NCBI GenBank assembly: GCA_017522015.1
Contig: JAFXAW010000041.1
Location: 1-58,197, forward strand
DNA length: 58,197 bases
Direction: 5' to 3'
From: Oscillospiraceae bacterium
GTDB taxonomy: Bacteria > Bacillota > Clostridia > Oscillospirales > Oscillospiraceae
Positions 51,155-58,197 of the stretch are shown here, piece by piece (the first letter of the stretch is position 1; the number at the start of each line of letters is the position of its first letter). Position numbers and translations under genes: made by a program. Under the pieces are notes generated by a model that ran no database searches, had not been told where the DNA came from, and saw only the letters and a program-made list of their open reading frames with translations.

Positions 51155-53101
51155 TTACGCGACCTTCGGGGTGTTCTTGCGGCTGATGACGAACTGCGCG
51201 AAGATGACGATGCCGATCAGAACAAATCCGATCGCGTCGGTCACCAGACCGGGATAGATCAGCAGCAGACCGCCGGCCGCGCTGATAATCCGCAGATACC
51301 AGGCCATGGCCCCCCGCAAATAACCCTCCAGCGCCGCGCTGACACCAAAGATGCCAAGCACAGAGGTGATGCAGATCAGGATAACCTCCCACACCGTTGT
51401 GTCAACAAACAGCATGGCGGGATTGAGCGCGAACACATAGGGCACAATAAAGGCCGCTACCGCCAGTTTGGTGGATACCAGAGCGGTTTTCATGGGGTTG
51501 GACTGCGCGATGGCCGCGCCGGCATAGGCCGCCAGCGCCACGGGCGGCGTCAGGTCCGCCACAATGCCGAAGTAGAACACGAAGAAATGCGCCGCAATGG
51601 TGGGCACGCCCATGCGAATCAGGATGGGGGCGCAGGTGGCCGCCATAATGCAGTAGTTGGCCGTTGTGGGCACGCCCATACCCAGAATGATGCAGCAGAT
51701 CATGGTCAGGAACAGGGCGATGATGGTGGAGTTGCCCGCCACACTCGTGATGGCGTTAATCATGACGTTGGCAAGACCCGTCATGGTGATCGTGCCGGCA
51801 ATGATGCCCGCCACGCCGCAGGCCGCGGCCACGGTGATGGCGCCCTGCCCTCCGGCTGCCAGCGCCTGGAAAATCTTCTTCGGGGTGATCCGGTTGTCCT
51901 TGTTGATGAGACCCACCACAATGCAGGCCACAATGGCGATGGCCGCAGCATACTGGATGCTCTTGGAGCTGGTGCCCACCAGGTACACCAGAATCACCAG
52001 CGGCGTAAGCAGATACCATTTTCTCAGCAGCGGGCGCAGCTTGGGCAGATCTTCCTTAGACAGGCCCTTCAGACCCAGCTTCTTGGCCTCCAGATGTACA
52101 GAAATGAAAATGCCCGCAAAGTACAAAACCGCCGGCAGGATGGCCCGGACGGCAATGCTGCCGTATGGCATCTGCACATAGTCTGCCATCAGGAAAGCCG
52201 CCGCGCCCATGATGGGGGGCATAATCTGTCCGCCGGTCGAAGCGGAAGCCTCCGCCGCCGCGGCGAACTCCGGCTTGTAGCCGGTTCTCTTCATCAGGGG
52301 GATGGTAACGGCGCCGCTGCCCACGGTGTTGGCCACGGAGGAGCCGGAAACCATGCCCTCCAGCGCACTTGCGACTACAGCCGCCTTGGCGGGACCGCCG
52401 GAGAAGCCGCCCACCAGGGCGTTTGCAAACTGGATGAACACATCAGCAATGCCGGTGCGCTCCAGGAAAGCGCCGAAAATGATGAACACCACGATAAACT
52501 TGGAGCAGACATTCACGGGCGTGGAGAAGATACCCTCTTTCGTGAAGAACAGGTTATAAACCGTCTTGTTCAGCCGTCCGAAAAAAGAGGGGTTGGACAG
52601 GCCCCAGATCAGGGCGTAGGCCACAAAGCAGCCCGCCACGATAAGGATGGGCAGGCCCACGCTCCGGCGGCAGACCTCACACAGGGCAAGGATGCCCACG
52701 ATGCCGATCACGATCTGCCACCAGTTCAGGCGGCTGCCCTGCTGGATGATGTTCATGGCGTTGAAGGTGAAATACAGGAAAGCCGCAGTACCCAGCACCA
52801 TGGCGAGGATATCATACCAGGGCATGGAATTCACTTTCTGCTTACCCTTCCGGACTGGGAACATCAAAAACCCTACGAACACGATGCAGGCCATAAAGGA
52901 GGTCAGGCGGATCTCCTCCAGCCAGCTTGTGAACAGGGTAACATAAAGGCAAAACAGAGAGAATGCCGCCAGAACGCTTAAAACGACGATCTTGGGCTTT
53001 CCCTCCCAGACCCGGGTGTTGGACTCCCGGTCATATTTTTTCATGACGGACTCCAAATCCATGGGTTCGTCAATGGTTGTTTTCTTCTTGAATAATGCCA
53101 T
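51155..53101 (-). CDS. TRAP transporter fused permease
   Basis: 648 residues with about 17 membrane helices: an N-terminal DctQ-like part fused to a DctM-like part. Seen: SGGPAKAAVVASALEGMVSGSSVANTVGSGAVTIPLMKR-type DctM core (about 233-270) and the late GMGVPTTANYCIMA. It is the single-chain permease typical of TAXI TRAP systems and uses an ion gradient. Substrate unknown. It follows the TAXI gene, separated by a GC-rich hairpin. GGAGG before the ATG. Confidence 0.95.
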   Translation of the reverse strand: MALFKKKTTIDEPMDLESVMKKYDRESNTRVWEGKPKIVVLSVLAAFSLFCLYVTLFTSWLEEIRLTSFMACIVFVGFLMFPVRKGKQKVNSMPWYDILAMVLGTAAFLYFTFNAMNIIQQGSRLNWWQIVIGIVGILALCEVCRRSVGLPILIVAGCFVAYALIWGLSNPSFFGRLNKTVYNLFFTKEGIFSTPVNVCSKFIVVFIIFGAFLERTGIADVFIQFANALVGGFSGGPAKAAVVASALEGMVSGSSVANTVGSGAVTIPLMKRTGYKPEFAAAAEASASTGGQIMPPIMGAAAFLMADYVQMPYGSIAVRAILPAVLYFAGIFISVHLEAKKLGLKGLSKEDLPKLRPLLRKWYLLTPLVILVYLVGTSSKSIQYAAAIAIVACIVVGLINKDNRITPKKIFQALAAGGQGAITVAAACGVAGIIAGTITMTGLANVMINAITSVAGNSTIIALFLTMICCIILGMGVPTTANYCIMAATCAPILIRMGVPTIAAHFFVFYFGIVADLTPPVALAAYAGAAIAQSNPMKTALVSTKLAVAAFIVPYVFALNPAMLFVDTTVWEVILICITSVLGIFGVSAALEGYLRGAMAWYLRIISAAGGLLLIYPGLVTDAIGFVLIGIVIFAQFVISRKNTPKVA

Positions 53102-53180
53102 AAGCAGGCTCCTCCCGGGGAAATGATGTAAAGCAGGGGCAGGAAAACTCCCGCCTCTGCATTTCTCTCTTCATGCAAAA

Positions 53181-53203
53181 GAGGGGAGGGTTTCCCCTCC
53201 CCC
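53181..53203 (-). terminator. Intercistronic hairpin in the TRAP operon
   Basis: GGGGAGGG (53183-53190) pairs with CCCTCCCC (53195-53202); on the minus strand CTCTTTTGC follows. It likely thins transcription so that binding protein exceeds permease. Confidence 0.65.
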
Positions 53204-53216
53204 TTGCAAAGCTTTC

Positions 53217-54176
53217 TTATTCTGCGGTAACGGTGACACCCTTCTCGGCGAAGTACTTGGCAGCGCCGGCGTGGAAAGGTGCGGTCATGCCGGAGGTGGC
53301 GTTTTCGACGGACAGCTCAGCACCCTTGCCGTGCTCCTTGGTGATGTCCGCGGCATTGTCGAAGATGGCCTTGGTCAGGTTGTAGACAACTTCCTCATCA
53401 GCGTCGGCATCCACGATCATGGTGGCCTTCACGGTGATGGTAACCACAGCCTCGTCCTGACCGGCGTAGGTGCCGGCGGGAATCTCATAGGTGGTGTAGT
53501 AGGGAGACGCATCCATCACCTTCTGGGCGATTTCGCCGTCAATGGGCACCAGGTATGCATCGTTGGTGGTGCACAGCTCGGTGATGGCGGCAGTGGGAGC
53601 GCCGGCCACGATGAAGGCGGCGTCAATCTTTCCGTCCTTCAGGCCGTCGGTGCTGTCACCGAAGCTCATGTACTGGGGCTTGATGTCCTCCTCGGTCAGA
53701 CCCGCGGCGGCAAGCACGTCAACGGCGTTGAAGTAGACGCCGGAGCCGGGGGCGCCGATGGAGACACTGCGGCCGGCCAGGTCGGCAACGGACTTGATTT
53801 CGGGATCCATGGTGATCAGCTGCACAGCCTCAGCGTACAGGCCGCCCAGAACACGGAAAGAGTCGATCTTGCCGTTCTCCTCGAAGGAACGGGTGCCGTC
53901 CCAGGCATAAGCCATAACGTCGGACTGGACAGTGGCCAGCTGATAGTCGCCGGCATCAATGCCTTCGATGTTGGCCTTGGAACCGTCGGTGGAAACAACG
54001 TTGACGTCAACGCCAGCGTGATTCTTCATGTACTGACCCAGCACGCCGCCGAAACCGTAGTAGGTGCCGGTGGGGCCGCCGGTGCCCATGGTCATGGAAA
54101 CGCTTTTCCCTCCGCCGCAGGCGACCAGCGCCAGCACGAAGACGACCGCGAGCAGTAATGCGATGATCTTTTTCAT
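53217..54176 (-). CDS. TAXI-family TRAP solute-binding lipoprotein
   Basis: 319 residues; lipobox V-A-C (Cys20). The mature part follows the TAXI pattern: MGTGGPTGTYYGFGG (about 29-43), VVSTDGSKANI and GRSVSIGAPGSGVYFNA (about 136-152). It captures the substrate outside the cell for the fused permease downstream. TAXI systems carry small organic acids or amino acids such as glutamate; not decidable here. The ATG at 54176 follows GGAGG by 8 nt. Confidence 0.95.
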   Translation of the reverse strand: MKKIIALLLAVVFVLALVACGGGKSVSMTMGTGGPTGTYYGFGGVLGQYMKNHAGVDVNVVSTDGSKANIEGIDAGDYQLATVQSDVMAYAWDGTRSFEENGKIDSFRVLGGLYAEAVQLITMDPEIKSVADLAGRSVSIGAPGSGVYFNAVDVLAAAGLTEEDIKPQYMSFGDSTDGLKDGKIDAAFIVAGAPTAAITELCTTNDAYLVPIDGEIAQKVMDASPYYTTYEIPAGTYAGQDEAVVTITVKATMIVDADADEEVVYNLTKAIFDNAADITKEHGKGAELSVENATSGMTAPFHAGAAKYFAEKGVTVTAE

Positions 54177-54249
54177 TTTACTATCCTCCATATTTATCGT
54201 CCGACCCGCAATTTTGAATTTTGAAAGGGCCGGAAATTCAACTACGCCT

Positions 54250-54278
54250 ATTATAGCGAAGAAATTTGTGCATTACAA
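54250..54278 (-). promoter_or_regulatory. Promoter of the TRAP operon
   Basis: On the minus strand TTGTAA (54278-54273), 17-nt spacer, TATAAT (54255-54250). Confidence 0.8.
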
Positions 54279-54339
54279 GTCAATTTTTGAATTTTTATTA
54301 AAAATAATTGCAAAATCGCTGATCGCATCCGATTTTACT

Positions 54340-54375
54340 GTCTAAAAGCACACCCCCTCCCGTGAAGAGAGGGGG
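54340..54375 (-). terminator. Terminator of the oxidoreductase gene
   Basis: On the minus strand CCCCCTC (54375-54369) pairs with GAGGGGG (54359-54353), then TGTGCTTTTAG. The 199 nt between it and the oxidoreductase stop (54376-54574) hold nothing I recognise. Confidence 0.7.
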
Positions 54376-54574
54376 CGTTCGCTTGTCCGGAGACGTCAAT
54401 CCCGCCTCAGGACAAAATCAGATGCGGCGCGACGATCCGTCTGCGAGGCGGTTTTTCCGGGTGAATGGCACCGGACTCTTTTCCGCGCCTTTCTCCTCCC
54501 GGCAAGCCGCTCTTCATCTGCACAAACGGTCTGTCGACTCGCATCATTTTTCGCTTTTCTTTCCTGCTTCCGGC

Positions 54575-56548
54575 TCAGATGCGGCTCATGTTGCGGACAT
54601 TGTAGTATGCCGCATTCGTCGCGCCATAGAGGTTGGACGCATTCAGGCAGTCGCCGATCTGATAGAATTCCGGCGCGCAGGCGGCCAGGGCAATGGCCTC
54701 CTCGCGCTTTGCACGCTGTCCAACGGCATAGATCACAGTGTCGGCCTCGAAGAACGTTCTCTCGCCCTGCTTTTCGCCGTACACGCCGCCGTCCGTGATC
54801 TCCACAGCCTTCGTGCCGAAGACCTGCCCGACATTTCTGTCCCGAAGCTGGAGCTTGATGGCCTGCATGTGCAGCGCATTGCCGCCGTCGTTGAGCTTGT
54901 CGCCCATCTCCAGAATCGTCACATCCCGCTCGCCGTCCGTGAGGAAAATCGCCAGCTCACAACCGACGAGGCCGCCGCCGAGGATGACGACCTTTTTCCC
55001 GGCTTTCTCGGGCGAGACATAAACTTCCTCCGCACCGAGCGCCTTTTCCACGCCCGGGATGCGCGGCACAACCGTCTCCGCGCCGATGGCGGCGATGATG
55101 ACGTCGGGCTCCAACTCCTGCGCGAGCGCGGGGGTGACCGCCGTGTTCAGGCGCAGCTCGATGCCCGCGCACTGCTCCGTAAGCATGGCCTGCTGCGCCA
55201 GATACTCACCGAGATGTTTCTTGAAGGGCACCTTTTCTTCACACAGCAGCACGCCGCCGAGACGGTCGGATTTCTCGCAAAGGATAACCTCGTGCCCCAG
55301 CTCCGCCGCGTAGAGCGCCGCCTGCATACCGCCGGGGCCGCCGCCGGCCACAAGCACCTTCTTGCTGCGCGCAACCTGAACCGGCTTTTCCTCCAGCAGC
55401 TCATTGCCGATGACGGGATTGACCGCACAGCAGATCTGGTTGGTGCTCACCAGCGTGGAGAAGCAGTGGAAGCAGCGCATGCACTTGCGGATCTCCGCAT
55501 CGCGTCCCATGCGCGCCTTGATGGGCATATCGGGGTCACACACCAGCTGACGCGCCATCTCCACAACGTCGCACTTTCCGGTGGCGATGGCCTCCTCCAT
55601 ATCGGCGGGGTCGGTGAAAGCGCCGACCGTTGCAACCGGCGTTTTGACCTCTTTCTTAATTGCGGCGGCGAATTCCAGATTGCAGGCATCGGGATAGAAC
55701 ATGCTCGGGTGCGTGCGCGTGAAGGATTCGCCGTTGTTGTGGTCGCCGGTGGAGACATGGATGAGATCCACGTGGCCGTCGAGCTGTTTGGCAATTTTGA
55801 TGCCCTCCTCGATGGTATAGCCGCCGGGAGTGACCTCATCGCCGCTCATGCGGAACTCAATCGGGAAATCCGCGCCGCAGCTCTTCTTGATGGCGTCGCA
55901 GATCTCAATGGCGATGCGGCAGCGGTTTTCCACGCTCCCGCCGTAACGGTCCGTGCGGCGGTTTACCACGGGGGAAAGGAACTGCGTGAGCAGCCAGCCG
56001 TGGCCGCCGTGGAGAAGCACCATCCCAAAGCCGCAGCGCTTTGCATAGGCCGCTGCGTCCGCATAGGCTTTGACGGTTTGCGCAATGATCTCCTCCGTCA
56101 TGCCGATGACCCGCGGGATCGGTGCGCCGGCGGGCAGACGGTGCACCCAGGGGAATTCTTCGTCGTTCGGGCCGTAGATGTCGCTGCCCTGCATGGCGGA
56201 TACGATGGAATATTTCCCCGCATGCTGCAGCTCGATGACAGGCACCGCGCCGTACTGGCTGATTCCCAGCGCCTTCATGCGCAGTGCCGCCTTGGAGACC
56301 TGCGTATCCAGCGCCGTCTGATTATAACCGCTGCGCCCATGGACGGAGTCGACCAGACACTCGCCAATGGCAACGGCCGCTGCGCCGCCCTTGGCCCTTC
56401 TGGCAAAGAACGCGCTGCTCTCCGGCGTCGGGGAATGGTTGGAGTCGTGGTACTGCAAGCCGATGGGCGAGGAAAAAATGCGATTGCGGAAAAGTGTGCC
56501 GCCCAACACAATCGGCTCGAACAGATGCGGATATTTCAGCTTGTCCAT
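54575..56548 (-). CDS. Old-yellow-enzyme/FAD NADH oxidoreductase
   Basis: 657 residues, built like 2,4-dienoyl-CoA reductase and BaiCD/enoate reductases. N-terminal FMN barrel (about 1-360) with LLHGGHGWLLTQFLSP and RTDRYGGSVENR; a 4Fe-4S knot C-x2-C-x2-C ... C (CMRCFHCFS ... ICCAVNP, about 365-390); then an FAD/NADH half with VAGGGPGGMQAAL and VILGGGLVGCELA. It reduces an activated C=C bond; candidate substrates include enoates and bile-acid or phenylpropanoid-type compounds. Stand-alone gene with own promoter. The ATG at 56548 is 10 nt after AAGGAG; an ATG three codons earlier is too close to it. Confidence 0.9.
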   Translation of the reverse strand: MDKLKYPHLFEPIVLGGTLFRNRIFSSPIGLQYHDSNHSPTPESSAFFARRAKGGAAAVAIGECLVDSVHGRSGYNQTALDTQVSKAALRMKALGISQYGAVPVIELQHAGKYSIVSAMQGSDIYGPNDEEFPWVHRLPAGAPIPRVIGMTEEIIAQTVKAYADAAAYAKRCGFGMVLLHGGHGWLLTQFLSPVVNRRTDRYGGSVENRCRIAIEICDAIKKSCGADFPIEFRMSGDEVTPGGYTIEEGIKIAKQLDGHVDLIHVSTGDHNNGESFTRTHPSMFYPDACNLEFAAAIKKEVKTPVATVGAFTDPADMEEAIATGKCDVVEMARQLVCDPDMPIKARMGRDAEIRKCMRCFHCFSTLVSTNQICCAVNPVIGNELLEEKPVQVARSKKVLVAGGGPGGMQAALYAAELGHEVILCEKSDRLGGVLLCEEKVPFKKHLGEYLAQQAMLTEQCAGIELRLNTAVTPALAQELEPDVIIAAIGAETVVPRIPGVEKALGAEEVYVSPEKAGKKVVILGGGLVGCELAIFLTDGERDVTILEMGDKLNDGGNALHMQAIKLQLRDRNVGQVFGTKAVEITDGGVYGEKQGERTFFEADTVIYAVGQRAKREEAIALAACAPEFYQIGDCLNASNLYGATNAAYYNVRNMSRI

Positions 56549-56586
56549 AAGTATCATTCTCCTTTTTTAATTGTGTGCATACATAT

Positions 56587-56615
56587 AGTATATACGCGTG
56601 CGCGGCAAAGAGCAA
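56587..56615 (-). promoter_or_regulatory. Promoter of the oxidoreductase gene
   Basis: On the minus strand TTGCTC (56615-56610), 17-nt spacer, TATACT (56592-56587). The remaining intergenic DNA (56616-56800) shows no gene. Confidence 0.7.
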
Positions 56616-56800
56616 GTCCCGCGTTTGTGCGCTGCCGCTCCGTTCTCTGCATGGATGGTTTGCTGGAAAGGGGCATCTGCGCCAAACCCATACCGCCCGG
56701 AAAAGTGCCGCAGCGGCGGAGAGAGCGCGCGGATGGACAGCCAACCTCGGAACGAACGCGCTGCCGGCGCAGGATTTTTACCGTATACAGCATTTTTTTG

Positions 56801-56830
56801 TTGAAGCCGGAGGGGTTCCTGTGCTATACT
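56801..56830 (+). promoter_or_regulatory. Promoter of the cytidylate-kinase-like gene
   Basis: TTGAAG (56801-56806), 18-nt spacer, TATACT (56825-56830), 63 nt before the ATG. Confidence 0.7.
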
Positions 56831-56893
56831 GAACATGGAAAGAGTATGTATACCAAGCATTTCTTCATTCATTTATTGTGAGGAGGAACCAGT

Positions 56894-57505
56894 ATGAAAA
56901 AAGCGATCATTACCATCGGCCGCGAATTCGGCAGCGGCGGGCGTCTAATCGGCAAACGGCTTGCCGAAGATCTCGGCATTCCGTTCTACGACAAGGAAAT
57001 TATCGAGCTGTCCGCAAAGAAGAGCGGCCTTTCGCCGGATTTCATCGCGAGCAGCGATGAGCGCGCGCCGAGTGCATTTTCCTTTGGACTCCCCCTGTCC
57101 GCGGGCGACTCCATCGGCTATTTCATGCAGTATGACGCGCCGGTCAGTGACCGCGCTTATCTGGCGCAGACCGCCGTTATCAACGAGCTTGCCGACAAGG
57201 AAAGCTGCGTGATCGTCGGCCGCGGTTCAGGCTTCATTCTGCGTGACCACCCCGACCGCGTCAGCCTGCTGTTTTACGCGCCGCTTGACGACCGCATCCG
57301 CCGTGCCGCCGAGGAATACGGCCTGGATGAGCCGGGACTGGCCGACAAGATCATCAAGGTCGACAAGACCCGCTCCAACTTCATCAAGCGCTACACGGGT
57401 GAGAACTGGATGGATGCCCGCTCCTATGACCTGTGCATCAACACCTCCAAGCTCGGCATTGAGGGCTCCGTCGCCGCGGTTAAGGAATACCTCGCCCACC
57501 GTTGA
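56894..57505 (+). CDS. Cytidylate-kinase-like protein
   Basis: 203 residues with the P-loop variant G-R-E-F-G-S-G-G-R-L-I-G (9-20) of the cytidylate-kinase-like family, and VIVGRGSGFIL near 106-116. It is not a canonical Cmk: it lacks the usual GPAGSGKST start. Such proteins are common and often single in Clostridia; their substrate is not known. GAGGAGG lies 8 nt before the ATG. Confidence 0.88.
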   Translation: MKKAIITIGREFGSGGRLIGKRLAEDLGIPFYDKEIIELSAKKSGLSPDFIASSDERAPSAFSFGLPLSAGDSIGYFMQYDAPVSDRAYLAQTAVINELADKESCVIVGRGSGFILRDHPDRVSLLFYAPLDDRIRRAAEEYGLDEPGLADKIIKVDKTRSNFIKRYTGENWMDARSYDLCINTSKLGIEGSVAAVKEYLAHR

Positions 57506-57514
57506 CGCGCGCCC

Positions 57515-57543
57515 TTGACAGGGTCACACAACCTATATATAAT
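57515..57543 (+). promoter_or_regulatory. Promoter of the glycyl-tRNA synthetase gene
   Basis: TTGACA (57515-57520), 17-nt spacer, TATAAT (57538-57543), consensus in both boxes. The leader is only about 60 nt, too short for a T-box. Confidence 0.9.
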
Positions 57544-57608
57544 ACGTTTTTACATTCACAATACGTTCTGCGAAAGCCATTCGTGGGACAAGGAGGTTCG
57601 CAACGCAA

Positions 57609-58197
57609 ATGAAAAACACGCAGAAAACCATGGACAAGATCGTAGCTCTGTGCAAAGGCAGAGGCTTCATTTTCGCCGGAAGCGAGATCTATGGCGGTCT
57701 TGCCAACACCTGGGACTATGGTCCGCTCGGTGTGGAGCTGAAAAACAACGTCAAAAAAGCATGGTGGCAGAAATTCGTTCAGGAAAGCCCCTATAACGTG
57801 GGTCTGGACGCCGCCATCCTCATGAATCCCCAGGTCTGGGTCGCCTCCGGCCACGTGGGTGGCTTCTCCGATCCTCTCATGGACTGCAAGGAGTGCAAGG
57901 AGCGCTTCCGCGCCGACAAGGTCATCGAGGAATGGTGCCAGGAAAACGGTTTTGATCTGGGCAAAAGCGTGGACGCTCTCAGCCAGGCCGAGATGAAGGC
58001 CTTCGTGGAAGAGCACAACATCCCCTGCCCCACCTGCGGCAAACACAACTGGACCGACATCCGTCAGTTCAACCTGATGTTCAAAACCTTCCAGGGCGTC
58101 ACCGAGGATGCGAAGAACGTCGTGTATCTCCGTCCCGAGACAGCACAGGGCATTTTCGTGAACTTCCAGAATGTCCAGCGCACCACCCGCAAGAAGC
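57609..58197 (+). CDS. glyQS: Glycyl-tRNA synthetase, alpha2 type (partial)
   Basis: The first 196 codons are present; the gene runs past the right edge. Class II GlyRS of the homodimer type: [20 protein letters not shown]-like start, [14 protein letters not shown] with zinc-type cysteines C-x2-C and later C-P-T-C-G, and [13 protein letters not shown] (motif 2 region). It charges tRNA-Gly; a tRNA-Gly(TCC) gene is in this window. AAGGAGG lies 12 nt before the ATG. Confidence 0.97.
   Translation, partial: MKNTQKTMDKIVALCKGRGFIFAGSEIYGGLANTWDYGPLGVELKNNVKKAWWQKFVQESPYNVGLDAAILMNPQVWVASGHVGGFSDPLMDCKECKERFRADKVIEEWCQENGFDLGKSVDALSQAEMKAFVEEHNIPCPTCGKHNWTDIRQFNLMFKTFQGVTEDAKNVVYLRPETAQGIFVNFQNVQRTTRKK

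Noticed and set aside
57544-57608. T-box before the glycyl-tRNA synthetase gene
   Set aside because: The leader is only about 60 nt and has no AGGGTGG core or terminator.

Overview
The window reads as the chromosome of an anaerobic, endospore-forming member of the Clostridia with fairly GC-rich coding DNA, most likely an Oscillospiraceae/Ruminococcaceae-type gut bacterium. Evidence: Firmicutes-style AGGAGG ribosome binding sites, sigma-A promoters with 17-bp spacers, a T-box before thrS, TPP and ZTP riboswitches, the germination hydrolase sleB, an SLH surface protein, an alpha2-type glycyl-tRNA synthetase and an unusual pyridine-nucleotide-motif-free thioredoxin reductase. No phage, transposase, CRISPR array or rRNA is seen.

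Layout. 1-3.3 kb: TPP riboswitch (its gene lies off the left edge), trxB-like/trxA operon, and glnS, the latter two fired from overlapping divergent promoters. 3.3-8.4 kb: a membrane-anchored C39-like protein, a UraA-type permease behind an attenuator leader with no aptamer I recognise, an iron-sulfur-flavoprotein-like reductase and a MATE exporter. 8.4-10.06 kb: an AT-rich patch with two small membrane-protein genes, each with a related promoter, and two copies of a 53-bp palindrome-bearing repeat. 10.06-14.26 kb: an ECF sigma / anti-sigma pair in line with a DUF4358 lipoprotein, an MBOAT O-acyltransferase and a DHHW/SGNH protein, probably a regulated surface-polymer acylation system.

14.5-25.3 kb: a de novo purine operon purE-F-M-N-purO-like-AICARFT-D-L on the minus strand, driven by one sigma-A promoter and a ZTP (pfl) riboswitch with a terminator. 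The last two steps are made by two separate proteins, a PurH-type formyltransferase domain alone and an archaeal-type (PurO) IMP cyclohydrolase. 25.7-27.3 kb: an AT-rich orphan with a zinc ribbon and a five-tRNA cluster (Gly-Arg-His-Gln-Lys).

27.4-42.5 kb: DUF1846, a PlsC acyltransferase with an extra zinc ribbon, secA-pgeF-oligopeptide binding protein (4-nt overlaps), GtrA, cytidine deaminase, an SLH-anchored M15 peptidase, T-box-thrS, a DUF5693-like membrane protein and sleB. 42.7-51 kb: zinc-ribbon membrane protein, phosphohexomutase with a DUF2007 partner, murA-walJ-rlmH, GNAT/DUF2156, type-4 uracil-DNA glycosylase. 51-58.2 kb: TAXI-type TRAP transporter, an old-yellow-enzyme/FAD oxidoreductase, a cytidylate-kinase-like protein and the 5' part of the glycyl-tRNA synthetase gene, cut by the window edge.

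Most striking points: the ZTP switch with covarying pseudoknot and the split PurH/PurO pathway behind it; the orphan attenuator before the UraA permease; the ECF-linked acylation operon; the repeat-bearing AT-rich cassettes; and the thioredoxin reductase that lacks its NADPH motifs. All assignments are by reading sequence and motifs; no database search was run.
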